The notes: a model not told the origin generated them from the sequence alone. A stretch of 64,000 nucleotides of DNA from Comamonas testosteroni (GCF_003569915.1 NZ_KZ984445.1:1-64000), one strand, 5' to 3'; shown: positions 26,504-35,548, numbered from the stretch's first letter. Program-made: numbers and translations.

Positions 26504-29500
26504 GCGCCATCTCCTCTCTGCAAAGCTTGAGGAATGCAGCCAGAGCCGGGACCCCTTCCTCGGACTCGGGCCCTTCGGCCATGTGTTTGGCACCGACGGC
26601 GACGAGGAGCTTCCTCTGGCGACTCATCGCCACGTTCATGCGATTTGCCAACCGCAAGTGTCCATACTTGCTGTTTAGTAATCGTTCGCGCTCTTCCCCT
26701 TCCTTCTGATCGGGAATCACCACGTCGTTAGCACGCACTACGGACAGGAAGACGAGGTCAAATTCTTTGCCTTGAAACGCGTCAACCGTGCCGACGCGCA
26801 GTCGCTCATCACCTGATTCAGTCTGCCGGTAGGAGCGTGCGATTCGGATTTCCCCATCCTCTTCCTCTGCCAAGCCCTCGTCAGCCAGTGCATCAAGTAT
26901 CAGGTCACACTGGGCGCGGTAGAAACTGATGACCCCAATGCTCAGCGAAGGTCCACAAGAATCTGCAATCCGCTTAACCTCTTTTGCAATAGAAATTGCC
27001 TCCGCCCGTCTTTCATAACCGGGTTTTAGGAATCTTTCTTTCCCGTCCTGCAGAGGCACATCCAACCAAGCCGCACATTTGCCTTGGTAGCCAGGAATCG
27101 TGTGAGCGAAATCCTCCGCAGGTCGCCCCGAGTGCAAGACGTCCAATCCCTCAGATTCATAGAACTGTTTGCTGATGAAGTCACCCAGTGTCGGATGCAT
27201 TCTGTACTGCGTATCGAGCATCACGACGCGCTTGATGTTGTCGACTTTCTCTTGCTCCCTAAGCTGCTTCACCAGCCGCTCAAAAAGACTCTGCTCATAC
27301 GCCTTCGCTTGAGCCTCAGTCAGGCTTTGTCTCGAAATGAGTTCGTCTTCCAACTCTCGCTGAACAAGGTGAGGTAGTTGTCGATGGTCGCCGACCAGGA
27401 TGATGCGACGCCGCGCCATCGCCATAGGAACGAAGAGGTCTAGAGGGTTTGCCCTGGCGGCTTCGTCGATGACAACCGTGTCGAACTCAATTCCTTCTGA
27501 TGCATCTAGGTCGCTCAACTCTTTCAAACTACTCATCGCCTTACCAGCTGACTGCTGGCAGGTCGCACCGACAATGCTGGCGTACTCGCGGACCGCTCTC
27601 GCTGCCTCATTGGGGGCTTGGGAAAGTGCCGCGTGGTACGAGGCCACTACCGCAGAGATGCCACGGCGAGATTGACGCAAAGGCGCGTCGATTGCGTGCT
27701 CGATGTCGGCCAAGAGACCAAGTGCTTCGCCGCTCAACGCTTGCTTTAGCTGTGGGGGCCTGTAATCGGGGCTCAACCGATCCAGCATGGACCGCTTAAA
27801 CGCAGCCAATTCAGCAAGATCTGCTTCAGTGGCATCGGCAACCGTTGAAAGTCGCTGGAGCAAGCCCCATTCCGAATCTTGAAGTTTGACGTTGCTGCGC
27901 CGCAGCGTGCGCTCAAGCTGGTGAGCTCTGTCCGGCCCGTCGTCGGCGAACCCGATAGAACTGGTGCGCAGAGCCCTCAGCAAACGCACAAGCCCAGCAG
28001 GCTCATTGGCCTGACGCTGGGTTTCGACTCTCTTCTGCTGGGCAAGAAACTCATCCCATCGGTCCTTAATTTGGGCCGGGAGACGAACGTCTAGATCGAA
28101 CAGCTGACGCAAAAGGACATCAATTTGCTCGAACTGTGTTTGGCGTTCCTGTGCCGACATGCTCGCGAGTCTCAATGCTGTGATACGTCGATCTAGCTCT
28201 TCCAATGGTTGAGTCAGCGGCTCATTCAGCCGAATCGCGTCGAGTCTCACAGAGATTTCTTTCCGTTTGCGTTCACACCAAACACCAACGGGGTCGACAC
28301 CGCCTTCGTCACGGCGCCCTCGACCGCCAATTCGAACGGCAGGCAAGCCAAAGACTTCTGCACGATTCAGGGCGTTATCGACCGCATCGTGCTGGTAACT
28401 GCTAATCAGCACTTGGTGCTGCAGCGAGTTTTCCCCGAGTGTTTCGGCAAGGCGCCGCTGCAAAGCTGCAATGACCTGAGTCTTACCTGTTCCTGGTGGG
28501 CCAACGATAAGTGCGATATCAGGTGTATTGATCGCCTTCTCCAGCGCCTCAATCTGCCGCTTGGTCGGAACACCCTTGAAGCAAGATTTGGCGTAGCTGG
28601 ATAAGCCGTCGAGCTGACGTCGCCGGGCGCTTGGCGGAGCCACCCCTTCCAGCAAGTAGCTCAGTTGCGGCAGTCGCCGTCCTTCATTGATAGATTGCCT
28701 TGCGCGTGCACGACGGGTCTGTACGGCTTCATCACCCGATAGTGAGTAGTAGATGAACCCCTTGGTTGGGGGGCGTTCTGAGCGCCGGTCCTGGCTCGGA
28801 ACCAAGACCACGCCATCCCGCTCGAACCGCAATACACCACGAACCGGCCGACGGCGTGCTCGGTCAGCTCTGCCCGGCACGTCATCAACGTCGGAGTCAA
28901 GATCAAGCTCCCGATCCCCAAGCTCGACTTGCGTCGTGTTCGCCAGCCCCAAAGCTTTCCATCGCCTCCGGAAATCCTTCAGATGATCAGCGTCAACTTT
29001 TAGAAACCAGGCCCACAGTTCACCTTCGACGAGTTCCGCACTCTTGAAGCGAAGAGAACCCAGTTCCCTCGCGCAATCTCGAGCCTGCTCCCATTCGAGC
29101 GCACCATACTCTTGCCATAAACGTAGGTAGCTGCCGTTGTCGCGCAGCGCGGCATCCAAGAGTGCGCGTTGCTCTGTACTCTGGAGACGCACGGCGACAC
29201 TGGCATCTTCGAAAGAGATCTTGCCAACAGCCATGGCTACACGTGCTGTAGCCCCCTTGAGACGAGTGACGCTCATCAGTTTGAGCACGCCAGCATCTCG
29301 TTTGACGTTGCCGCGCCAGCCTGCACCAAACAGAACGAAGCTCTCATCGGAAGCGTTGTCGAAGCGGCCAAGAAAAACACGATCCATTTCTGAGTTCGGT
29401 GCTTTTTCAGCTGAGATGAATTGCTCATTCAACCAACCAACTGCAGTGGGTACGTCTGGAGCAGAAATCTCACCCCTGCTGGCCAATTGCTCCGCAATGG

Positions 29501-29807
29501 CCTCATCAACAGAAATCGCCATATCCAGCTGGATCTGCTCGACCAAATCCAGCGATTGAAGGTGGAGAACCTCGCCATGCCGTTGTCTTAACACCCACAA
29601 CGTCAGGCCTCGTTGTACCTGAAGCGCAGTTCGATCTTGGCGTCCTTCTACTTTGCCGACGCAAACGGAGTTGCCCTGTCGGAGAAGATAGTCATTACCG
29701 TGTGCCTGTACTGACACGGCCTCACCGATTTGCCAATCGGCTCCCAGGTCGTCACATGTGAACTTGGCAAGTTCACCCGACAGAAGAGGAAAGTCGCAGA
29801 GTTTCAT
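26493..29807 (-). CDS. UPF1/Dna2-like superfamily 1 helicase (CoCoNuT CnuH-like)
   Basis: This 1104-residue protein has about 400 N-terminal residues that look beta-rich and may include OB-fold modules. Helicase domain 1 has Walker A VGPPGTGKTQ near 435 and motif II VVIDEAARANP near 779. Between them lies a long helical insertion. Motifs III-VI follow (GDHRQLPHL, DTQYRMHP, VGTVDAFQGKEFD, NVAMSRQR). The DEAA box and the QGKE segment are typical of UPF1-like enzymes, which move on RNA or single-stranded DNA. ATG at 29807 follows GGTGAGG at five bases and lies seven bases after the kinase stop. It probably remodels the RNA or ribonucleoprotein target for the HEPN and McrC partners. Confidence 0.85.
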   Translation of the reverse strand: MKLCDFPLLSGELAKFTCDDLGADWQIGEAVSVQAHGNDYLLRQGNSVCVGKVEGRQDRTALQVQRGLTLWVLRQRHGEVLHLQSLDLVEQIQLDMAISVDEAIAEQLASRGEISAPDVPTAVGWLNEQFISAEKAPNSEMDRVFLGRFDNASDESFVLFGAGWRGNVKRDAGVLKLMSVTRLKGATARVAMAVGKISFEDASVAVRLQSTEQRALLDAALRDNGSYLRLWQEYGALEWEQARDCARELGSLRFKSAELVEGELWAWFLKVDADHLKDFRRRWKALGLANTTQVELGDRELDLDSDVDDVPGRADRARRRPVRGVLRFERDGVVLVPSQDRRSERPPTKGFIYYSLSGDEAVQTRRARARQSINEGRRLPQLSYLLEGVAPPSARRRQLDGLSSYAKSCFKGVPTKRQIEALEKAINTPDIALIVGPPGTGKTQVIAALQRRLAETLGENSLQHQVLISSYQHDAVDNALNRAEVFGLPAVRIGGRGRRDEGGVDPVGVWCERKRKEISVRLDAIRLNEPLTQPLEELDRRITALRLASMSAQERQTQFEQIDVLLRQLFDLDVRLPAQIKDRWDEFLAQQKRVETQRQANEPAGLVRLLRALRTSSIGFADDGPDRAHQLERTLRRSNVKLQDSEWGLLQRLSTVADATEADLAELAAFKRSMLDRLSPDYRPPQLKQALSGEALGLLADIEHAIDAPLRQSRRGISAVVASYHAALSQAPNEAARAVREYASIVGATCQQSAGKAMSSLKELSDLDASEGIEFDTVVIDEAARANPLDLFVPMAMARRRIILVGDHRQLPHLVQRELEDELISRQSLTEAQAKAYEQSLFERLVKQLREQEKVDNIKRVVMLDTQYRMHPTLGDFISKQFYESEGLDVLHSGRPAEDFAHTIPGYQGKCAAWLDVPLQDGKERFLKPGYERRAEAISIAKEVKRIADSCGPSLSIGVISFYRAQCDLILDALADEGLAEEEDGEIRIARSYRQTESGDERLRVGTVDAFQGKEFDLVFLSVVRANDVVIPDQKEGEERERLLNSKYGHLRLANRMNVAMSRQRKLLVAVGAKHMAEGPESEEGVPALAAFLKLCREEMAHGR

Positions 29808-29814
29808 CGTTGCC

Positions 29815-31284
29815 TCACCAGTTGAAACGCCAAACGACATGCTCTTCTTCTACTGAGCCTAGGTGGAGCCAGAAAGACACTCCTGAACGACTGTCTGATT
29901 TGAGCCGCTGCCGACGCACAACCGTGACGACTTTGTCGTCAGATGCTCTTTGCAAGGAAACTTGCGTACCGGCTGATGGCTCTATCCACAAGCCATCCTT
30001 AGCAAGTTCGACAGTGCATAGCGGACGGGCATCCGCGTACAGAGACGTTCCCAAGGGCAAAGTCTTTAACTCGGCAGGGCTCATACTCAAAACCATCGCC
30101 TTGCCTGTGCGAGTCCAGCACTCTTTTCGAATCAACGACTCTGGAACATCTTCCGGCAAGCCCTCCCGGAGCAGATCCGGAGGCATATAGCGATATTCCT
30201 GCAAGAGGATCGTGCGATTCGTGTCCTGGGCGTGATCGCAAAATGGACAGATGTGCTTCGAGGTGTAGAAAAACGTGCTGCCGCAAGACTCGCATTGATC
30301 GCAATGGCCTGTGGCAGCCTCGAATGCATCTGCCCACTCATTCAGACTTGGCCGCTCACCCGGATTGTTCAGCCCGGCATTGAAGCATCGTTCAAACAGC
30401 GCACGCAGTGGCGCATTGAGCGTGATTTCGCGGGGAAGACCTATCGACAAGGCGTTGCTGCGATCAACTGGGTGATCTACCCAAGGGAGTTCGCCTCGGA
30501 GGGCCGCCTCTTCACGCTCGGGTTCTCCCTCAAGAACAACGTCCCCCTTGAGGGGGTGAACCAGCGCGAGGACGCGATACGCCATAACCGCATAACTCCA
30601 GCTGTCGGTCAGGGTGTTGATGCCTGAATCCCCCCTCAGAATCTCTGGAGCCCCGTAATCGGGGGTGAACACACCTTGCTGACCATCTAGCGACTGACTC
30701 GAAATGTTGTCTGCGTCGATTAACCAGACTTCAGCATGCTCCAGTGATTCCGATACAAAGACATTGGCAGGAGACAGATCACCATAAGCAAGTCCCCTCC
30801 CGTGCAGATCAGCGAGCACGCGAGCGATTCGGCTAAGGATCCGAAACCTCCTGCGCAGGCCACCCGCAGCCAAGTACGCAGCCCTTTCCGCCAAGTTCAT
30901 CAACCCCGCGCGCTCTTCTCCTTCGGCTTCGGAAGCCGCCCGCATGCCATCTTCTACAACTTGCATGAGGCTTGCCATCGAAACAAGTCCATCCATTAAT
31001 TCCATGACGTATCCCGGCTGTGGCTGCGTAATGAGGGCCAGCGGATGCGCGATTGGCAGCCCCTCAAGTGGCTGACGCATAAGTGAGCGGATTTTGTTCG
31101 TCCAACTGGCTCGCTTTTCTTCAGTGGTTGCGCGAGAGACTTTGACGAGTACATTGGGGTAGTTGGTCGTGCAAACGATCCCCTGACCGCCTTCGCCGAT
31201 ACGCCCTGTCAGTTCATAGGACTGACCGTGTTGGTCTAGCACCGTCCTGTTTTTCTTTGGTGCCTCTGGTGTTGCTGTGCTCAT
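29815..31284 (-). CDS. Protein kinase with zinc ribbon (TerY-P triad kinase)
   Basis: This 489-residue protein has a kinase domain at about 20-300: glycine loop GEGGQGIV near 28, catalytic loop LAYGDLSPANVFV near 168 with HRD replaced by YGD, and LIDADN near 188 in place of DFG. An activation-segment GAPEIL is present. A four-cysteine zinc ribbon (CDQCESCG, CPFCDHA) follows at 325-350, then a beta-rich tail that could be an OB-like or FHA-like module. The start overlaps the phosphatase stop as ATGA. Kinase, PP2C phosphatase and TerY-type VWA protein form the TerY-P phosphorylation triad, known from comparative genomics near tellurite-resistance and defence genes; here it probably switches the downstream machinery. 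Confidence 0.85.
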   Translation of the reverse strand: MSTATPEAPKKNRTVLDQHGQSYELTGRIGEGGQGIVCTTNYPNVLVKVSRATTEEKRASWTNKIRSLMRQPLEGLPIAHPLALITQPQPGYVMELMDGLVSMASLMQVVEDGMRAASEAEGEERAGLMNLAERAAYLAAGGLRRRFRILSRIARVLADLHGRGLAYGDLSPANVFVSESLEHAEVWLIDADNISSQSLDGQQGVFTPDYGAPEILRGDSGINTLTDSWSYAVMAYRVLALVHPLKGDVVLEGEPEREEAALRGELPWVDHPVDRSNALSIGLPREITLNAPLRALFERCFNAGLNNPGERPSLNEWADAFEAATGHCDQCESCGSTFFYTSKHICPFCDHAQDTNRTILLQEYRYMPPDLLREGLPEDVPESLIRKECWTRTGKAMVLSMSPAELKTLPLGTSLYADARPLCTVELAKDGLWIEPSAGTQVSLQRASDDKVVTVVRRQRLKSDSRSGVSFWLHLGSVEEEHVVWRFNW

Positions 31285-31985
31285 TCAGACGTCCTAAAAA
31301 TGGCCACGAGTGTTTTGTCGTCGCTGTGTAAGGGTGTGGCCCAGTCATTCAGTTCAGACTGCAACCAGCGTCTGCCTCTGCGCCGATTTCGAGCGCTTAA
31401 GTCTTGGTAAAGCGCATCAAAGAAGTCGGCAAGATGTGCAGGTTCGAGGTCATCGGCCAAGCCATCTGTCATCAAGACAACACCATCACCCGGCTCGGTG
31501 AATCGGCCTTTCGTATAGCTCCATTTGTCCTGCAGGTGTGTGGACTCAAGTGCCCAAGTCTGATTGCCATAGGCTGTGCGCTCTGGCGTGACGCGACGGA
31601 ACTCACCAGCGCATTTCACCAGCAGAAGACCATCACCCAATTGGGCTGCATGGACCTCGCCTTGATCTGTCACGTGGCCGAACAGCAGCGTGGTCGCGGC
31701 GTCCCGAGGAGTTGTCGGCTCAACCGCTTCCAGCCATTGCTGATGAATCAACGGCAGCGTTGCCGGCAGATCGAAACTGATCGATGTGGCGCGCAAGATC
31801 CGCCGGGTAACTTGGCAGGCACTACGTGCCCCTAGATCACTACGTGCTCGCGATCCCAAACCGTCTGCTACAGCCGCAATCCAGCCACCACGGCAACCCG
31901 CCAGAACCATCGCGTCCTGATTTGGCTCGCCCAGATCCAGATGTCGGGGGCCGATGACGCTCGCGCCGCAGGCAATAAACCTCAT
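31281..31985 (-). CDS. PP2C-family serine/threonine phosphatase (TerY-P triad)
   Basis: This 234-residue protein has the metal-binding motifs of PP2C phosphatases: NQDAMVL near residue 22, AVADGLGSRARSD near 38, LGDGLLL in the middle, LMTDGLADD near 175 and DDKTLVAI at the end. It has no membrane or sensor domain, so it should act in the cytoplasm, removing phosphate placed by the kinase encoded next. Both junctions are four-base overlaps, so VWA, phosphatase and kinase are made in a fixed ratio. Confidence 0.9.
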   Translation of the reverse strand: MRFIACGASVIGPRHLDLGEPNQDAMVLAGCRGGWIAAVADGLGSRARSDLGARSACQVTRRILRATSISFDLPATLPLIHQQWLEAVEPTTPRDAATTLLFGHVTDQGEVHAAQLGDGLLLVKCAGEFRRVTPERTAYGNQTWALESTHLQDKWSYTKGRFTEPGDGVVLMTDGLADDLEPAHLADFFDALYQDLSARNRRRGRRWLQSELNDWATPLHSDDKTLVAIFRTSE

Positions 31986-32800
31986 TGGAAGTCGAGGTCC
32001 AGCGCGTCATCATCCGGGGGCGGGACAACGAATGCGGTAGAGACGTCTGGATTTTGGCTTGCCGTGCGAGTGGTCACACTCATGGTCACTGCACGGAAGA
32101 AACGGTGGATGTCCCGGGCGTTGTGGGCCTTGAAAATAGGAGCCTCTGCGTCGTTCGCAAAATCCTTCAGCATTGCTTCATCGGCATCCGGCCCAATCGC
32201 CATTGCAAGACGGGTCGCTTTTTGTGCCCGTTCGGAGTCGCGAAGAGCCTTGAAAGGCCTCTCCCAGTCGTCGGTCGGTTGTCCATCAGACAACAGAATC
32301 AAAACGGGGCGATAGGCTCGGGAGGGGATGCGATCCTTGTCCTCTAGCAACTGGCGCGCGAGATCAAATGCCGCACCCATCGGCGTGACACCGTCAGCCT
32401 TAAATTCCGAGAATCCTGCGACGCCATGCGCTGCAACCAATGGCAAGTGCATCTGCGCCTTGCCACCAAAGGTGATCAGGCCCACCTGGATCTCGGCGCG
32501 CAAACGACTTTCCTTGGCGAAAGTCGACACCATGTCCTTCATCGCAGCGTTGAGCGCTTCGATCTTGCCGTTCTCCCCCATGCTGCCACTTGTGTCAGCC
32601 AAGACGATCACGGGGAGAGGCCGGGGCGTGGCGACAGCGAATTTTTTGAGACTGCTCATCTTCTTTGTCCTTTGATCAGGTTGATTTTTGGCATTCGGGC
32701 TTGAGGGCTTGGGTGGTGAAACCGGCACCTTGATGGAACGCATCGCGAGATCGCCGACGTATCGACTCACGATGTCTTCTTGGTATTTGGCAAACCCCAT
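31982..32800 (-). CDS. TerY-like von Willebrand factor A protein
   Basis: This 272-residue protein has a VWA domain with a full MIDAS site: DTSGS at about 64-68, the Thr in GVTPMG, and LSDGQPTDDW. It is the first gene of the sigma-54-controlled run. The start at 32800 has GGAGG at a good distance and gives a 47-residue Pro/Lys-rich N-terminal tail; ATG at 32659, right before the VWA fold, is an alternative with AAAGGA upstream. In TerY-P triads the VWA protein is thought to bind a partner through metal and to be regulated by kinase and phosphatase. The acidic C-terminus (DDDALDLDF) could be a docking or phosphorylation tail. Confidence 0.85.
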   Translation of the reverse strand: MGFAKYQEDIVSRYVGDLAMRSIKVPVSPPKPSSPNAKNQPDQRTKKMSSLKKFAVATPRPLPVIVLADTSGSMGENGKIEALNAAMKDMVSTFAKESRLRAEIQVGLITFGGKAQMHLPLVAAHGVAGFSEFKADGVTPMGAAFDLARQLLEDKDRIPSRAYRPVLILLSDGQPTDDWERPFKALRDSERAQKATRLAMAIGPDADEAMLKDFANDAEAPIFKAHNARDIHRFFRAVTMSVTTRTASQNPDVSTAFVVPPPDDDALDLDFQ

Positions 32801-32833
32801 GATCCAGCCTCCAATTCATAAAAGTTCTTATGC

Positions 32834-34351
32834 TTATGCACCATCCGTGCCAGCTTTTTTGGACTGGTACTTGAGCAACCAATTCGTCAAAGTTTGGTAA
32901 CTGCCAAGACCCAACAGCTTCGCTGCCTCAGTCTTGTTGCCACGACTCTGCTCCATGGCCCTATCCAAGTAGTGCCGGGCTACATCTGCCATCAGGTCAG
33001 GCAGTGAAAACCCCTCGCCAATTGCAGCCCCGAGAATGGCGTCGTCGGTGCCGGTGGTTGTGAGCGAGAGAACCTCATCGACATCCTCGGCGGCTATCTC
33101 CTCTCCTGGTGCCCAGATGGACGCCCTCAAAAGCGCGTTGTGCAGCTCCCTCACATTGCCCGGCCAGGTGTGGCGAAGAAGAAGATTTCTTGCGCCAACA
33201 GATAATTTCTTATTTTTAAAGCCCGGCTGGGAAGTTGCTTCGCGATTGATCTGCGCCAGCAAAGCGTCGATCAATAGATTGAGGTCCCCTTCGCGAGCGC
33301 GCAGGGGAGGCAACGCCAAGATGCCAACCGCGATTCGATGAAACACATCCTCTCTGAATCGCCCCGCCCGAACTTCTTCCGGCAGAACCCGGTTGGTAGC
33401 GGCGACGATGCGCACATCGATTTTTCGGGACTTACTGGCCCCCAAGCGGGTCACTTCATGCTCCTGGAGTACGCGCAGCAGTCGAACCTGTGACTGCAGC
33501 GGCAGTTCACCGATTTCGTCCAAAAAAAGCGTCCCGCCATCAGCTGCCTCAAAGTAGCCAGCACGGGTTGCATGGGCACCGGTAAACGCACCCTTTTCAT
33601 GACCGAAAAGCTCGGAGTCGATCAGTTCGAGCGGGATGGCCCCACAGTTGACTGCAACAAAGGGAGCGCCTTTTCGCTTGCTCGAAGCGTGGATCGCACG
33701 TGCAAAGAGTTCCTTGCCGGTCCCGGACTCCCCTTGGATCAATACGGGCAGATCCCGTTGCGCCAATCGCTGCGCCATCGCGACTACACGCTTCATCGCA
33801 TTGCAGCGGTGAATGATGCTGGCGAACTCCGGCACTGCCGGGGGCAATCCTTGGACCAGGTGTGCGAGAGCTTCGTCAGCTTGCTTGCTCGCAACTGGAA
33901 GGAACTCAGCGGCCAGGTCGAATGGAACAACGACAGGACGCACGCCGTGTTCACGAGAGGATTCGATGAGGTTGGCCCCGTACTTGGCTTTCGCCAACAG
34001 CACCCAGACAGCAGCCATGGCAGGGGTACCAGGGCTCACGTGAAAAGTGACTGGCAGCTCAGGAGAAGAAGAAAGCGTCGCGGACACCGCTCCGTTGGCT
34101 GCGACGTATATGTCTTCGAAATTGGTGGGGCTGCGCAGTTTTGCGTACCGCACCTCTGTAGCCCCGGTGAATTTGCCGCTCAGCCACGCCACGAAGTTCT
34201 GCGTTTTCTGCTGACCGTGATCTGACAGGAGCACTAGACGGTCATACACCCCGGTCTCCAGCGCCATCAAGATGGGACCGAAGTCTGTGCCCGACGCATC
34301 TTCCGAGGCGCGAAGGTCTGAGTTACCAAGCCAGGCAAAAAGTGTGGGCAT
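32834..34351 (-). CDS. rtcR: RtcR-like sigma-54 activator with N-terminal CARF domain
   Basis: This 505-residue regulator has an N-terminal Rossmann-like CARF domain at about 1-180 ([24 protein letters not shown]), the domain that binds cyclic oligonucleotides or RNA with cyclic ends. The sigma-54 AAA+ domain has Walker A GESGTGKE near 206, GAFTGA near 252 for contacting sigma-54, Walker [10 protein letters not shown], and an arginine finger region. The C-terminus is a Fis-type helix-turn-helix ([20 protein letters not shown]). In E. coli RtcR controls the rtcBA RNA repair genes, but no rtcA or rtcB gene is present here. Instead a sigma-54 promoter follows directly before a TerY-P/CoCoNuT operon, so this copy probably links RNA damage or second messengers to defence. 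Confidence 0.88.
   Translation of the reverse strand: MPTLFAWLGNSDLRASEDASGTDFGPILMALETGVYDRLVLLSDHGQQKTQNFVAWLSGKFTGATEVRYAKLRSPTNFEDIYVAANGAVSATLSSSPELPVTFHVSPGTPAMAAVWVLLAKAKYGANLIESSREHGVRPVVVPFDLAAEFLPVASKQADEALAHLVQGLPPAVPEFASIIHRCNAMKRVVAMAQRLAQRDLPVLIQGESGTGKELFARAIHASSKRKGAPFVAVNCGAIPLELIDSELFGHEKGAFTGAHATRAGYFEAADGGTLFLDEIGELPLQSQVRLLRVLQEHEVTRLGASKSRKIDVRIVAATNRVLPEEVRAGRFREDVFHRIAVGILALPPLRAREGDLNLLIDALLAQINREATSQPGFKNKKLSVGARNLLLRHTWPGNVRELHNALLRASIWAPGEEIAAEDVDEVLSLTTTGTDDAILGAAIGEGFSLPDLMADVARHYLDRAMEQSRGNKTEAAKLLGLGSYQTLTNWLLKYQSKKAGTDGA
32837..32852 (-). promoter_or_regulatory. Sigma-54 (-24/-12) promoter for the VWA-to-membrane-protein operon
   Basis: Read on the minus strand: TGGCACG, four bases, GTGCA, against the consensus TGGCACG-N4-TTGCA. 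Only one base differs, and the GG and GC doublets are correctly spaced. It overlaps the last codons of the RtcR-like gene and would start transcription about 25 bases before the VWA start, just upstream of GGAGG. An RtcR-like activator needs exactly this promoter type. Confidence 0.8.
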
Positions 34352-34364
34352 CAGGCATAAGAAA

Positions 34365-34411
34365 TTATGTGACTACATAAATTTCATTCTATCGTGGGTC
34401 ATATGCATATG
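34365..34411 (-). promoter_or_regulatory. Inverted repeats upstream of the RtcR-like gene
   Basis: A 6-bp inverted repeat (TTATGT, four bases, ACATAA at 34365-34380) lies 14 bp before the start, and a 12-bp perfect palindrome (CATATGCATATG) lies at 34400-34411. AT-rich sequence around them suits a promoter, with TAGAAT as a possible -10. They may be operators for a repressor or for self-control. Confidence 0.4.
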
Positions 34412-34514
34412 GAAAGCGTCGTAGGCCCTAGCTGATGACAAGCGAAATCCTGGACGGCTAGGAGTGCAAACCGATCAACTTCACACTACCCCGGCATTCA
34501 CTCGCCATACCTCA

Positions 34515-34559
34515 TTGCCCCAGCTTCCGTCGCAGTGTATTATGTCATCAATTTGATGA
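34515..34559 (+). promoter_or_regulatory. Sigma-70 promoter and operator of the WYL/type I restriction operon
   Basis: TTGCCC (34515-34520), a 17-bp spacer and TATTAT (34538-34543) make a reasonable sigma-70 promoter. A perfect 7-bp inverted repeat, TCATCAA-T-TTGATGA (34545-34559), covers the expected start of transcription. This is the layout of an autorepressed operon and suits the WYL protein encoded 80 bp downstream. A 16-codon open frame at 34576-34626 lies in the leader, ending at the ribosome binding site; it may be chance. Confidence 0.6.
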
Positions 34560-34639
34560 TGTAAACTGCCTAGCAATGAGCAATCGAACAACCAATTTCG
34601 GTCTTACCGTCATCTTCCGTGGGTGAGGAGCACCTGACC

Positions 34640-35548
34640 ATGCATCCCCAGCGCGTCGAGAGCTTGAGCCACGCCCAGCGCGAGCGGCTGGCCTACATCG
34701 ACTTCCGGCTCTACTTCTTCGGCGAGATCGGTCGCCCTGACCTGATTGAGCGGTTTGGTGTGGCTCCGGCAGGGGCGACACGCGATTTGGCGCTGTACCG
34801 GGAAATCGCGCCGCAGAACATCACCTTTGACGGCAGCAACAAGATCTACCGGATCGGGCAGGCGTTCTCCCCGCTGTTCGACCACGCATCGCAGCGCGTG
34901 CTGTCGGCGCTGGCTCTGGGCTTCGGCGATGGCGTGAACGGCGCAACGCAGCCGCTGCTGCCGTGCGAATCGCCCACCGCCCTGAGCAACCCCAGGATGG
35001 ATGTGCTGGCCCCGGTCTGCCGGGCGATCCACGCCAAGCGACCCGTCGCCATTCGCTACCACTCGATGAGCAGCGGCGAGTCCGAGCGGGTCATCGTGCC
35101 CTTTGCGCTGGTGGACACCGGTCTGCGCTGGCATGTCCGGGCCTTTGATCGCAAGAGCGGAGAGTTTCGGGACTTCGTCGTCACGCGCATCGAAGCGCCG
35201 ACCCTTCTTGATGAGGAGCCGCAGGCGAACGAGCGTCCGGACAACGACATCCAGTGGACGCGCATCGTCGAGCTGGACTTCGTGCCGCACCCGCGCCTTG
35301 AGCGCCCCGAGATCATCAAGATGGACTACGGGATGACAGACGGCTCGATCCGGATGCGCGTTCGCGCCGCCGTCGCGGGCTACATGCTGCTGCGCTGGAG
35401 CGTGGACTGCTCGCCCGACCATCGTCTCAAGGAAGAACATTACCGCCTGTGGCTCAGCGATCCGCTGGCGCTGTACGGCGTCGAGAACGCCAAGCTCGCG
35501 CCGGGCTACCGCGCGCCAGAAAAAAGCACAAAGGACAAAAAACAATGA
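34640..35548 (+). CDS. WYL-domain transcriptional regulator (BrxR/CapW-like)
   Basis: This 302-residue regulator has an N-terminal winged helix-turn-helix at about 15-70 (RLAYIDFRLYFFGEIGRPDL), a WYL domain at about 130-210 (VAIRYHSMSS, then LRWHVRAFDRKSGEFRDFV) and a C-terminal WCX-like part. Proteins of this layout (BrxR, CapW) repress phage-defence operons and are thought to release DNA when a ligand binds the WYL domain. ATG at 34640 follows GGTGAGGAG; a GTG seven codons upstream is less likely. It leads the operon, overlapping the first hsdM by four bases, and a matching promoter and palindrome lie upstream. Confidence 0.88.
   Translation: MHPQRVESLSHAQRERLAYIDFRLYFFGEIGRPDLIERFGVAPAGATRDLALYREIAPQNITFDGSNKIYRIGQAFSPLFDHASQRVLSALALGFGDGVNGATQPLLPCESPTALSNPRMDVLAPVCRAIHAKRPVAIRYHSMSSGESERVIVPFALVDTGLRWHVRAFDRKSGEFRDFVVTRIEAPTLLDEEPQANERPDNDIQWTRIVELDFVPHPRLERPEIIKMDYGMTDGSIRMRVRAAVAGYMLLRWSVDCSPDHRLKEEHYRLWLSDPLALYGVENAKLAPGYRAPEKSTKDKKQ

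Noticed and set aside
19638-34351. Tellurite-resistance (ter) operon, suggested by VWA, phosphatase and kinase genes
   Set aside because: No terB, terC, terD, terE or terZ genes are present. The triad leads into helicase, HEPN and McrBC-like genes instead.
34576-34626. Leader peptide before the WYL gene
   Set aside because: The 16-codon frame ends at the ribosome binding site but has no clear site of its own and no attenuator hairpin, so it may be chance.
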